DNA of 56,869 nt from Deinococcus yavapaiensis KR-236 (GTDB lineage: Bacteria > Deinococcota > Deinococci > Deinococcales > Deinococcaceae). The notes under the pieces are model-generated. The model searched no databases and had not been told where the DNA came from. It saw only the letters and a list, made by a program, of their open reading frames with translations. Below are positions 16,680 to 23,978 of this stretch, in pieces. A program made the position numbers and the translations under genes. The first letter of the stretch is position 1. Every line of letters starts with the position of its first letter. The stretch is from NCBI RefSeq assembly GCF_003217515.1, contig NZ_QJSX01000022.1:1-56869 (forward strand), written 5' to 3'.

Positions 16680-17788
16680 CCCCCTCGGCCACACACCACC
16701 CCCTTGCCCCAAGCCTCAGCCGACGCGAACGCGAAGGAGAACGGCTAGGGCGCCCGTCCTTCTTGCCGGTACACGCAACTCGAGGCGCCCCTCAAGCGTG
16801 AAAAATAGACGGTGTGTGGCCGAGGTCGTCGTTGGTGGTTGGTCGATGGGATCGCTCGAAGGGCTTGGGGACGCGCTAGGTGGTGGGGATGGAAGTCGTG
16901 AGGGCGCGTCGATCCATGGACGAGGGACGCGTGAACGTTCACGTGATCTTGCATGCTTCGAGCGACAGTGGCCGGGGCGGGACGTGCGTGACTCGACTCT
17001 CGAGCGGTGAGGGAGTGGGGTGAGGGGGTGGGGTCAAGGGGGTTAGTATCGCTGCGAGGTTCTCCCCAGGAAAAGGAGTGGGTCTCCCCCAAGCCCGCCC
17101 GAAGCAGCACCAGGGTGCTCTGCGCTCAGACCCGCGTCTAGACGGTGTTTACCAGAATGAGCAGGGGGGAGCAAGGGGGGGGTGTAGGGTGCTTTTGATG
17201 TCCTGCCTGGTTCTTGTTCGTGAAAATCTTCGTTGGGGGTCACTCGTTCCCCGTTACGTGACGTTACTTTCGGGTGTGCGCCGACGATGAGAACCCTGAG
17301 CTCTTCGTTTCTTCCCCAACTGTTCCTTGGAACGCATGTGAATCGAACGCGCCGTTGTTTCCGTCCTATCCGTCCTCAAGATCCGCCATGGACGGTGGGA
17401 GGTGTGGGTTGTGTTCTAACGGTGTGGCGCTGCCAGATCCAGCGCGTTCGATTTAACTTCGGGCAACGTCTGGTTGCCAATAAGGTGCGACGTCGGTGAT
17501 GCGCCCTCGTTTGATCGACATCCGTGATAGGGAGGCCTCGTCATGGCGTTTGAGGCAAATCACGGGGGGAGGGGCGTCTGGTCGAATGCGATGACACAGG
17601 GAGTCGCTGGAGCTTAGTCATCGTGCTGACACGGCGAAAGCCCTATTGCTTCGTTGATGCGAGGGCCAGTAGGGTCGGCATGGCGATGTCCCGCCGAGAG
17701 GTTGAGGCTTTGAACTTCCAGGCGTGCACGTAAGAGCGGTTCCTTCTCCGCGGGAGTCCTCAGGCGCCCATGCCGTAATTGACTTTCG
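16680..17788. other. Gene-free 1.1-kb stretch between two paralogous genes
   Basis: Small open frames exist here on both strands but none has a ribosome site with coding-type third positions. The strand composition is uneven, with G-rich runs such as 17010-17040 and 17160-17190. I see no iterons or long inverted repeats. The genes on either side are convergent, so it is not their promoter region. It may hold a second origin element, an RNA, or decayed sequence. Confidence 0.4.
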
Positions 17789-18808
17789 TCAGCATGCGCG
17801 CAGGATGTCGAGGTCCGCGCCCAGCTTCCGCACCACCATCGCGCCGGGTCTCTTCAAGTCGCGCCACTCGTCTTGCCTTGCCGCGACCACGAGGAGGCGC
17901 AGCACGCACTGCACGCGACTCAACATCCGCAGACCCTGGAATTCGGCCTTCACGGCCTTCTCCAGCACGAGGATGTAGAACCCGCGGCTGTGCTGGTCGC
18001 GCAACGCGACGCTGAGGACGCTCGCCATCGATCCGATCAACTGCACGCGCTTGGCGGGTGGCGTGTAGAGCAGCTGGGGCAAGGCGTCCACGACCTCGCT
18101 TGCCGACATGGAACGGTCAGGAACAAGAACGGCGGGTTGTACAATATTTTTTCCCAACGCCCAACCTGCAAGATCCTGAATTTTCACTCGACTTACCGAG
18201 TGTTTCTCTGACTGTTTCAAAAAGGCGAAGGCGGTGCGGCCCACTTCACGGTCAGCGTCCAGGTCACGGTAAGCGTACCTAAGTTCCTCCGCGAGTAGCT
18301 TCACCCTGAGGTTCGAACGCGTTGCGACTTTGAACAGCGTTCCGGTGTTGCGTGTCACGCCCCTTGACGTGCCTTTGTGTTGGCATTTGTCGATCACGCC
18401 GAGCGTCTTCAGCTTTCCGAGGTAGCGCCACAGGGTCGTGCGGCCGATCCTGAGGTGTGCGGCCAGGAGTTCCTGCACGCCGTGGAAGCAGACGGTGTCG
18501 GGGCGGACGCGGTACGCACGGCCTTCGACGACGCGAAGGGCGATCTCGAGGAGTGCTTCGAACACCTCGCGCACTTTGGGTGGTACCTTCATGCCCGCTA
18601 GAATGGCTTCGCATTCGCTTTGAGCAGCGTGCGGCGGGGTTTCGGAGCAAGTTGAAGAGGATTCTGTGGGCGTTGAGGCTGGTGAAGGTGCGACGCCCGT
18701 GGAGGTGGGTACGCGGATGGCCTCACCTTCACGGCGGAGCGAGAGCATGCTGGCAAGCCACGCGGCCTTCTTGGCCGCGAAGGAATGGCTGGATTGTGGG
18801 GTTTGCAC
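17789..18808 (-). CDS. Winged-helix plasmid protein, paralogue of 15477-16679
   Basis: 339 residues. After a low-complexity N-terminus (about 1-65), residues 70-160 form a clear winged helix: VCFHGVQELLAAHLRIGRTTLWRYLGKLKTLGVIDK. The middle shares RDLDADREVGRTAFAFLK with its paralogue, and the C-terminus shares KAEFQGLRMLSRVQ ... RPGAMVVRKL. Length, domain order and end motifs agree, so the two are diverged duplicates. Such replicon-encoded helix-turn-helix proteins near parAB usually bind the origin or regulate copy number, but I do not recognise a characterised member. The upstream region contains inverted repeats suited to autoregulation. Confidence 0.7.
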   Translation of the reverse strand: MQTPQSSHSFAAKKAAWLASMLSLRREGEAIRVPTSTGVAPSPASTPTESSSTCSETPPHAAQSECEAILAGMKVPPKVREVFEALLEIALRVVEGRAYRVRPDTVCFHGVQELLAAHLRIGRTTLWRYLGKLKTLGVIDKCQHKGTSRGVTRNTGTLFKVATRSNLRVKLLAEELRYAYRDLDADREVGRTAFAFLKQSEKHSVSRVKIQDLAGWALGKNIVQPAVLVPDRSMSASEVVDALPQLLYTPPAKRVQLIGSMASVLSVALRDQHSRGFYILVLEKAVKAEFQGLRMLSRVQCVLRLLVVAARQDEWRDLKRPGAMVVRKLGADLDILRAC

Positions 18809-18877
18809 GGCTTGACCTTTCCGCCGAGGTGTGCAACCCTGATTTTGCGATCTCGGGGGTTTGCATACCTCGGACTT

Positions 18878-18907
18878 TCACGCCTCAGCTTGCCGGCCGA
18901 GGCGTGA
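18878..18907. promoter_or_regulatory. Inverted repeat upstream of the 17789-18808 gene
   Basis: TCACGCCTC and GAGGCGTGA form a perfect 9-bp inverted repeat with a 12-bp spacer, 70-100 bp before the start codon. GAGGTGTGC-like half sites also occur near 18821. A candidate operator for the winged-helix product. Confidence 0.45.
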
Positions 18908-18960
18908 TTGCGTTTGGGACTAGCCTACACCTGTTGCCCTCAAAGGTCAACACAAAAATG

Positions 18961-18980
18961 CGCTCTAGGAGAGCGTTTTT
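18961..18980 (+). terminator. Short hairpin followed by a T run
   Basis: CGCTCT, loop AGG, AGAGCG, then TTTTT. It is shaped like a rho-independent terminator on the plus strand, but no plus-strand gene precedes it; an A run on the other side makes it potentially bidirectional, insulating the minus-strand gene from transcription coming from the right. Confidence 0.5.
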
Positions 18981-19188
18981 GTGTTTTGAGCATACACCCC
19001 CCTCCCCTCTTTGTCACCCTAGAAGCACTATTCCGAAGCTTGTTGGCAGATTCGCAAGTTGTGTTAACGCCGTGGTCAGCGACAACAATCTTTACAGGCG
19101 TTGCTCACGGCGCTTCTCGGGTTTAGCGTTGGCGTGCACGCTGCTGAGCGGTAGGACCCGGTTGAGCGACCCGTCCAGGTGATGTGAC

Positions 19189-20015
19189 GGGTTGTGGCAC
19201 GTTGTCGGGGTAGGGTGCCGTGGTGCTGAGCGGTCAGAAACTCCCCGGCAACTGATTCCCCGTCTCCGTCCTCGGGGACGAGAGGTGGCTCGACCATCGC
19301 TTCACCCTCAGCGATCACGACATTGAAGAGCTCCTGTTGGAGCGAGGCATTGTCGTCACCCGTGAATCCATCCGCCACTGGTGCATCAAGTTTGGCGATC
19401 TATTCGCCCAGGAACTCCGCCACCGGGAACCACGACGTGGTTCCCGGTGGCACCTCGATGGCACCTCGATGAAATGTCCGTGGACCTAGGCGGTATTAAG
19501 TAGTGGCTGTGGCGCGGTGTCAACGAACATAGAGCCGTGCTGGACGTCTTCCTTCTTCCTCCAGCACCACCGCGACACTAAGCCCGCCAGAGCGTTCTTT
19601 CAACGACTTCTGGGAGCTTACGAAGTGCCGGAGGTCCTGCATTCCGACAAACTCGGGAGTGATCGTGCGGCATTTTGGGAAGTTCCCGTGGTCCATGGTG
19701 TCTAGCACGTCCAGGTCGTGTCGATCACTTGCTGCACCAAACTGATTGGGCATTCTCATCGCCCGACACGACGTCAGCAACGTCGACAGCGAGAATTCCG
19801 GTCGCGATACCGAGCACACGGTTTTCTCCCCCTCCATGCTCGGATCGCGAGTTTTCTCCACCCAGCTCGCTCCACCATTTCCGCACGCCAACGTCATCAT
19901 CAACTGGCCGCCTTCAAGACGTGGCATGAAACGCTGCGGCAGGCGAGCTGAACTTCAGCTCGCCTGCCTTCCCATCTTCCTCTGCGCCTTCGAAGGCAAC
20001 ACCTTAACACAACCC
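19189..20015 (+). mobile_element. Decayed IS6-family element
   Basis: Terminal repeats survive: GGGTTGTGGCACGTTGT at the left and AACACCTTAACACAACCC at the right, close to those of the intact copy at 28834-29646. Between them the transposase is recognisable in pieces, for example SFFARLL/AFFQRLLGAYEVPEVLHSDKL, but frameshifts, an in-frame stop after the first catalytic block (19494-19500) and a duplicated GGCACCTCGATG destroy it. It lies between the winged-helix gene and parAB. Confidence 0.85.
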
Positions 20016-20123
20016 TGGCCGTGACGTAGCGAGGCGGCGTGCAATCGCGCGGCCTCAAGCCTTCGATGTTCTTGAAAAGGTGCTCTGATAACGTCTACTA
20101 CCGACGATCTATAGGTGAGCGAG

Positions 20124-21026
20124 TCAGGCCGAGTTGTGGTCGTCGGTCGGCTGCCCGAGCAGGCGTTCGAGTTCGGCGACGAGGGTCGTGACACGACGTC
20201 GATCCTTGAGGCTCAAGGAGTCGAGCAGACGCTTGTTCTGCAGGGCTTTGGCCACTCGGGACGTGGCGTCGATCGGTTTACCTTTCCGGAAAGTTAGAAG
20301 GTACTCTCGCAGCTCGGCCTTCGTGGCACCGCCCAGCGCCATGCGCAGCAGCTCCTCGCGGCGCTCCTCTGGCGAGGCGGCCACGACGCCGGCCACGCTA
20401 TACCCTAAGCCGTCGTGACGCATCGCCGTGAGGACGTCCTCCGGCCACCGCAGCACCCGCAGCTTGTTCTTCACGAATGACGTCCACGTCCCCCGCCCAA
20501 GGCGCGCAAACAAGTCCTCCAACTGTGCCACGGCCTCCAGATCCTCCGTCGGTCGGTTCGCGAGCAGATACAGACGGCTGGGCGCGTCATCGACCGGCAC
20601 TGCCAGCACGCGCGCAGCGAGCGCGACAGTAATGTCCACCTCGTCGATGACGTTGAGGTCCGCGCGCTGCAAGTTCTCCACTGCCGCCGCATCCCGCGCG
20701 TCCTCATCGCTCAAGACACGAACCACCACGGGCACGCGCTCAAGACCCGCAAGCTGCGCGGCACGCCACCGCCGTTCACCCGCGACGATCTCGAAAGCAT
20801 CCCCGACGGGCCGAACGAGCAACGGCTGCAGCACGCCGTTCGCGCGCACGCTCGCCGCCAAGTCCCGCAGCGCTCCCTCGTCGAAGTGCCGCCGCGGCTG
20901 CACACGGCTCGGCGTCAACGCCGCCACGTCAAGCTCGCGCGGCAGCTCGCTCGACGCCACCGGCGTGATGTTCGCGATCAACGCGCCGAGCGCGCCTCTG
21001 CGGGCGTCACCCTTGGGCTTCGGCAC
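20124..21026 (-). CDS. parB: ParB-type centromere-binding partition protein
   Basis: 300 residues from the GTG at 21026, which has GGGGGAGGTG upstream and overlaps the end of parA by 20 bp. The N-terminal ParB/Spo0J nuclease-like domain (about 30-120) shows LTPSRVQPRRHFDEGALRDLAASVRANGVLQPLLVRP, then the GERRWRAAQLAGL box and ENLQRADLN. The helix-turn-helix region follows (about 125-210; LFARLGRGTWTSFVKNKLRVLRWP). The C-terminus is the dimerisation part. ParB binds parS near the origin and activates ParA to segregate the replicon. The canonical chromosomal parS sequence is not visible nearby, so the site is presumably plasmid-specific. Co-expression and probably translational coupling with parA are indicated. 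Confidence 0.92.
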   Translation of the reverse strand: MPKPKGDARRGALGALIANITPVASSELPRELDVAALTPSRVQPRRHFDEGALRDLAASVRANGVLQPLLVRPVGDAFEIVAGERRWRAAQLAGLERVPVVVRVLSDEDARDAAAVENLQRADLNVIDEVDITVALAARVLAVPVDDAPSRLYLLANRPTEDLEAVAQLEDLFARLGRGTWTSFVKNKLRVLRWPEDVLTAMRHDGLGYSVAGVVAASPEERREELLRMALGGATKAELREYLLTFRKGKPIDATSRVAKALQNKRLLDSLSLKDRRRVTTLVAELERLLGQPTDDHNSA

Positions 21027-21804
21027 GCGGCACCTCCCCCAGCGCTTCCAACAACTCACGCGCCACGGAGCGCACCTCCGCCACCGCCGGCGACTTCGGG
21101 TCGTACACCGCGATTGGCATGCCGTGCAACTGCGAGTTCGGGTAGAGGCTCGGCCGCTCCGTCAACGGTGTGCTCACAGGCGCGATCTTAGCGGCACGCA
21201 GCGCCTCTACGCTGTCACGACTGAGCACCGTAGTGTTCACGCGCGTTGGCACCATGAGCGCAATGCGCAGGTCAGGGACGGCCACTTGACGGAACGTCGC
21301 CACGAGGCGCGTCACGCCCGCCAAGCCCTCCAAGCCCTTATTGCCCGCCGGAACGGGCACGACGAGGTCGTCCGCTGCGAGCACGGCGAGCGTCGACAGC
21401 TGACCGAGGCTCGGCGGCGGGTCGATCAACACGAAGTCGTACCGATCCGCAAGCTTCCGCACGGCCGCTCGCAGCCTCATCTGCCCCATCACCTGGCCGG
21501 GCAAAAGCGGCTCGACCTCAGCAAGGTCCAGGCACGACCGCACGACGTCCATGCCGTGCGCCTGCACAGGCGCCGGCAGTGACAGCTGATCCGCCGGGCC
21601 GAGTACGGCCGCGTACAACGTCTCCAGCTTCGCTTCCGGCCCATCCGGCACGTTTAGGCCCAACCAACGCGTCAAATTGCTTTGTGGATCCGCGTCGATG
21701 AGCAACACTCGATACCCGCTGGCGCTCATCGTGTACCCAATGTTGAGCGCGGTCGTCGTTTTCGCGGCGCCACCCGCGTGATTCATAAAAGTGAGGGTGC
21801 GCAT
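21007..21804 (-). CDS. parA: ParA-type partition ATPase with atypical Walker A
   Basis: 265 residues counted from MRTLTF at 21804; an upstream in-frame ATG at 21858 exists but neither has a clear ribosome site. The ATPase motif reads NHAGGAAKTT where most ParA proteins have K-G-G-x-G-K-T-T: the catalytic Lys of the P-loop is kept, but the signature first Lys is Ala and the second Gly is Ala. Motif A' (VLLIDADPQSNLT) and Walker B (FVLIDPPPSLGQLS) are normal. ParA forms ATP-dependent dimers on nucleoid DNA and is pulled by ParB-parS. From memory, NHAGG variants occur in other Deinococcus ParAs, so this is probably functional. First gene of the parAB operon. Confidence 0.9.
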   Translation of the reverse strand: MRTLTFMNHAGGAAKTTTALNIGYTMSASGYRVLLIDADPQSNLTRWLGLNVPDGPEAKLETLYAAVLGPADQLSLPAPVQAHGMDVVRSCLDLAEVEPLLPGQVMGQMRLRAAVRKLADRYDFVLIDPPPSLGQLSTLAVLAADDLVVPVPAGNKGLEGLAGVTRLVATFRQVAVPDLRIALMVPTRVNTTVLSRDSVEALRAAKIAPVSTPLTERPSLYPNSQLHGMPIAVYDPKSPAVAEVRSVARELLEALGEVPRAEAQG

Positions 21805-22267
21805 GAATGACACGAGTTTACCTGGTCCTGACGCTCGCGCTCCAAGCGCACCGGACAAAATGCGCTGAGGCAGCAGCCTCGCTGTGCAGCGATAAGGAGA
21901 GCCGCAATGAATCGAGCTGAACAGCCACGCAACCGGACATCACCAACGCGAAGGCAATGTTTTGGAACTTCCCTCTCCTGACGAGTGAGGCCGTCGCGTT
22001 GCGGCTCGAGCGCACGCAATGTGAGATGTATCGTACTGCTTGCACCGCCTTCGCGGCGCCTTTGCTCTCTAGATTGATTTGGTTTCGGCGGACACCGCCT
22101 CTCGAGCGTACTCAATTGTCGAAGTTCGCGTCCGTTCGCCGCCAGACCTCGTGAGGAACCCAGCCGCTCGAACGACCTGCCGTGTCCGACGAGTGAGCTC
22201 GATCCTCACGGCCCTCAATTGGAGGTGCCGCCGTGGACACCTTAGAGCGTCTAACAAAGCCTTAGAT
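21805..22267. other. Upstream region of parAB; no gene seen
   Basis: 463 bp between parA and the IS5 element. It must contain the parAB promoter and may contain parS, but I find no long inverted repeat or repeated motif. The sequence from 22080 to 22240 translates into peptides of the RTRTS type that often arise from non-coding structured DNA such as tRNA-like sequence; I could not fold it into a tRNA. CTAAGGCTTTGTTAGACGC (22246-22264, minus) resembles an old element end. Confidence 0.4.
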
Positions 22268-22279
22268 TAAGACGCGGTT

Positions 22280-23104
22280 TCACAACCGCACCAGCCTGCG
22301 GAAGCAGATCAGCGCCAACGCCAGGAGATGAAACGCCTCGAACTGCGACGCGTACCGCGCGTACCGAATTCGTAGACGCCGAAACCCGTTCAACCACGAC
22401 AGCGTGCGCTCAACCACCCAGCGATGCCGTCCCAACCGCTCACTCGATTCCACGCCACGCCGAGCGAGCCGGGCCGTGATGCCCCGTGTACGACACGCTC
22501 CACGACAGCGACCAAGGTTGTACGCCTTGTCGCCATGCACCTTCTCCGGTCTTCGTCTCGGCCGACCTGGGCGACCGTCTCGAATGCCGGGGATGGCGTC
22601 CAGCACCGCTTCGAAGCACGCGCTGTCGTGACGGTTTGCTCCGGACAGCACCACGCCCAGCGGTACGCCTTGCCCGTCGACCACCAAGTGCCTCTTGGTG
22701 CCCAGTCGTCCTCGATCCGTGGGGTTCGGTCCAGTCACGTCTCCTCGGCTTAAGGCTCGAACGCTCGCGGAATCCACCGACGCCCGTGACCAGTCGATCG
22801 CGCTTCTGGATGCCAGCCCCTCCAAGACACGCCCCCACATCCGCGGCCACACGCCTTGTGTCTGCCAGTCACGCAGCCGTCGCCAGCACGTCACGCCGCT
22901 GGGAAAGCCCAACGAGCAGGGCAAGGCCGCCCACCGAATACCTTCACGCAGCACGTAGATGATGCCCGCCAATGTCGCTCGAGGATCAGCGAAAGGTCGT
23001 CCACCACGAGGATGAACAGGCATGGGAAGCAAGGGCTGCACAATCGCCCAAAGCGCATCGGGGACAAGCACGTCAACCACGCGCCGACGCGACGGGCCCA
23101 CCAT
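22280..23104 (-). CDS. IS5-family transposase (second type)
   Basis: About 274 residues. The start is placed at MVGPSRRRVVDVLVPDALW; a GTG slightly downstream is equally possible. The N-terminal region has GGRPFADPRATLAGIIYVLREGIRWAALP, the pattern of IS427-like IS5 transposases. Catalytic positions: ASVDSASVRA (Asp), VHGDKAYN (Asp) and WVVERTLSWLNGFRRL (Glu). The frame is complete, so the element may be active. It is divergent from the passenger gene, with only 12 bp between the two start codons, so each promoter must lie within the other's coding sequence or be shared. It differs clearly from the copy-1 transposase at 11408. Confidence 0.9.
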   Translation of the reverse strand: MVGPSRRRVVDVLVPDALWAIVQPLLPMPVHPRGGRPFADPRATLAGIIYVLREGIRWAALPCSLGFPSGVTCWRRLRDWQTQGVWPRMWGRVLEGLASRSAIDWSRASVDSASVRALSRGDVTGPNPTDRGRLGTKRHLVVDGQGVPLGVVLSGANRHDSACFEAVLDAIPGIRDGRPGRPRRRPEKVHGDKAYNLGRCRGACRTRGITARLARRGVESSERLGRHRWVVERTLSWLNGFRRLRIRYARYASQFEAFHLLALALICFRRLVRL

Positions 23105-23116
23105 TAGAGTGAGGAC

Positions 23117-23692
23117 GTGCACGCCATCTACCGCAACGTCGTGTTTGACAACGTCTCCCGTCCCGCCTCACCCCAGGACATCGCCCACCTGGAGGCTGCG
23201 CTCGGAGCGCGCCTGCCGCGCGATGTCGTTGACTTCCTGTTGGCGGTTGGCGGCGGTGATTGCGCCTTCTCGACGAACGTCACCCTCGTGGACGGCAGCA
23301 CCCGCAGGATCGCCTTGAGGGAGTGGCATGGGGTGGAAGGGCCGACGACGTTCGAGGACGCGCTCGACTTCACATGCAAGACGTTCGGAGTTCCGCGTGA
23401 GGTGCTGCCGATCGCGAACTCGAATTGGCATGATTTCGTCTTTTTGGATTTGACCGAGCAGGGCGATGGTCGCGTGGTGGCGTTCGTGATGGGCCATCCG
23501 GCCTGGACGGGCTGGAACACGGAGTCGGAGTTCGTGATGGTGGCGAACAGTTTGACGGACCTGCTCGATCAGTTGTCCTTGGACGATGAAACCGTGGAAA
23601 TGCTGCAAGAGGAACTGGGGAACGGCGACGAAGAGGACCAGCGGATCGAGCGCATCTTGGACGTCGGACGGCCAGAGTGGCGTACGGCTTGA
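23117..23692 (+). CDS. SUKH (SMI1/KNR4) family protein, IS passenger
   Basis: 191 residues from a GTG preceded by AGAGTGAGGAC. The family core is present: ASPQDIAHLEAALGARLPRDVVDFLLAVGGGDCAF (about 17-52), FEDALDF, and the central NWHDFVFLDL and VVAFVMGHP strands, ending with an acidic tail (about 150-185). SUKH proteins bind diverse partners and in bacteria are best known as immunity proteins against polymorphic nuclease or deaminase toxins. No toxin gene is adjacent. The gene sits wholly inside the terminal repeats of the IS5 element. It may protect cells from toxins of relatives or stabilise the element; both ideas are inference. A second SUKH domain heads the protein at 44122-45717. Confidence 0.8.
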   Translation: MHAIYRNVVFDNVSRPASPQDIAHLEAALGARLPRDVVDFLLAVGGGDCAFSTNVTLVDGSTRRIALREWHGVEGPTTFEDALDFTCKTFGVPREVLPIANSNWHDFVFLDLTEQGDGRVVAFVMGHPAWTGWNTESEFVMVANSLTDLLDQLSLDDETVEMLQEELGNGDEEDQRIERILDVGRPEWRTA

Positions 23693-23720
23693 TCACATCG
23701 GGTTATGAAACCGCGTCTTA

Positions 23721-23823
23721 TTCCCAAGTCGTGCACAACCTCGAGGGCACTTTGATTGCGCTCCTTGGCGACCCGCGCGGCCTCCTGTTTGAACTCCTTG
23801 CTGTACCGTTTGCGCTGTCCCAC
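23721..23823 (-). pseudogene. IS3-family orfA, 5' fragment cut by the IS5 element
   Basis: The minus frame from 23823 reads MGQRKRYSKEFKQEAARVAKERNQSALEVVHDLG, the helix-turn-helix start of an IS3-type OrfA, and then enters the IS5 right repeat. The continuation is not found on the other side of the element (left of 22268), so the insertion was followed by deletion or rearrangement. Confidence 0.7.
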
Positions 23824-23930
23824 ACGCCCCCTCGCTTTGATTCTCGTGGCGTTGCCTCAGGTACGCAAAACCAAGTCATCCACAACGCGCACCATGATCG
23901 ACGCATGGTCGCGTGGTGATCGCGAAAAGG

Positions 23931-23964
23931 AAAGCGGGCCGTCCATGAAGGCGCGGCCCGCTTT
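23931..23964 (-). terminator. Rho-independent terminator
   Basis: AAAGCGGGCC and GGCCCGCTTT form a 10-bp stem with a 14-base loop, 15 bp after the stop of the TPR gene; the minus strand continues with T-rich CTTTCC. It is symmetrical and may act in both directions. Confidence 0.8.
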
Positions 23965-23978
23965 CTGAAGAGTCCGAC

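Larger units (their letters stand above)
22268..23720 (-). mobile_element. IS5-family element carrying a SUKH passenger gene
   Basis: The ends are inverted repeats: TAAGACGCGGTTTCACAACC at 22268-22287 and, inverted, TAAGACGCGGTTTCATAACC at 23701-23720 (19 of 20 identical). The outermost TA on each side fits the TA target duplication of the IS427-like subgroup. The transposase stop codon (22280) lies inside the left repeat, and the SUKH gene stops 8 bp from the right repeat, so both genes are tightly enclosed. No alternative right end exists between the two genes. At about 1.45 kb it is far longer than a transposase-only IS5 element. At the right edge it interrupts an IS3-type orfA. Confidence 0.75.

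Noticed and set aside
16745..17110. 121-codon minus-strand frame in the gene-free stretch
   Set aside because: Composition is Pro/His/Ser-rich, with no ribosome site or domain; probably chance in GC-rich DNA.
22080..22240. tRNA-like gene
   Set aside because: Peptides of RTRTS type and a GTTCGA-like loop hinted at a tRNA, but no acceptor, D-arm and anticodon arms could be paired.
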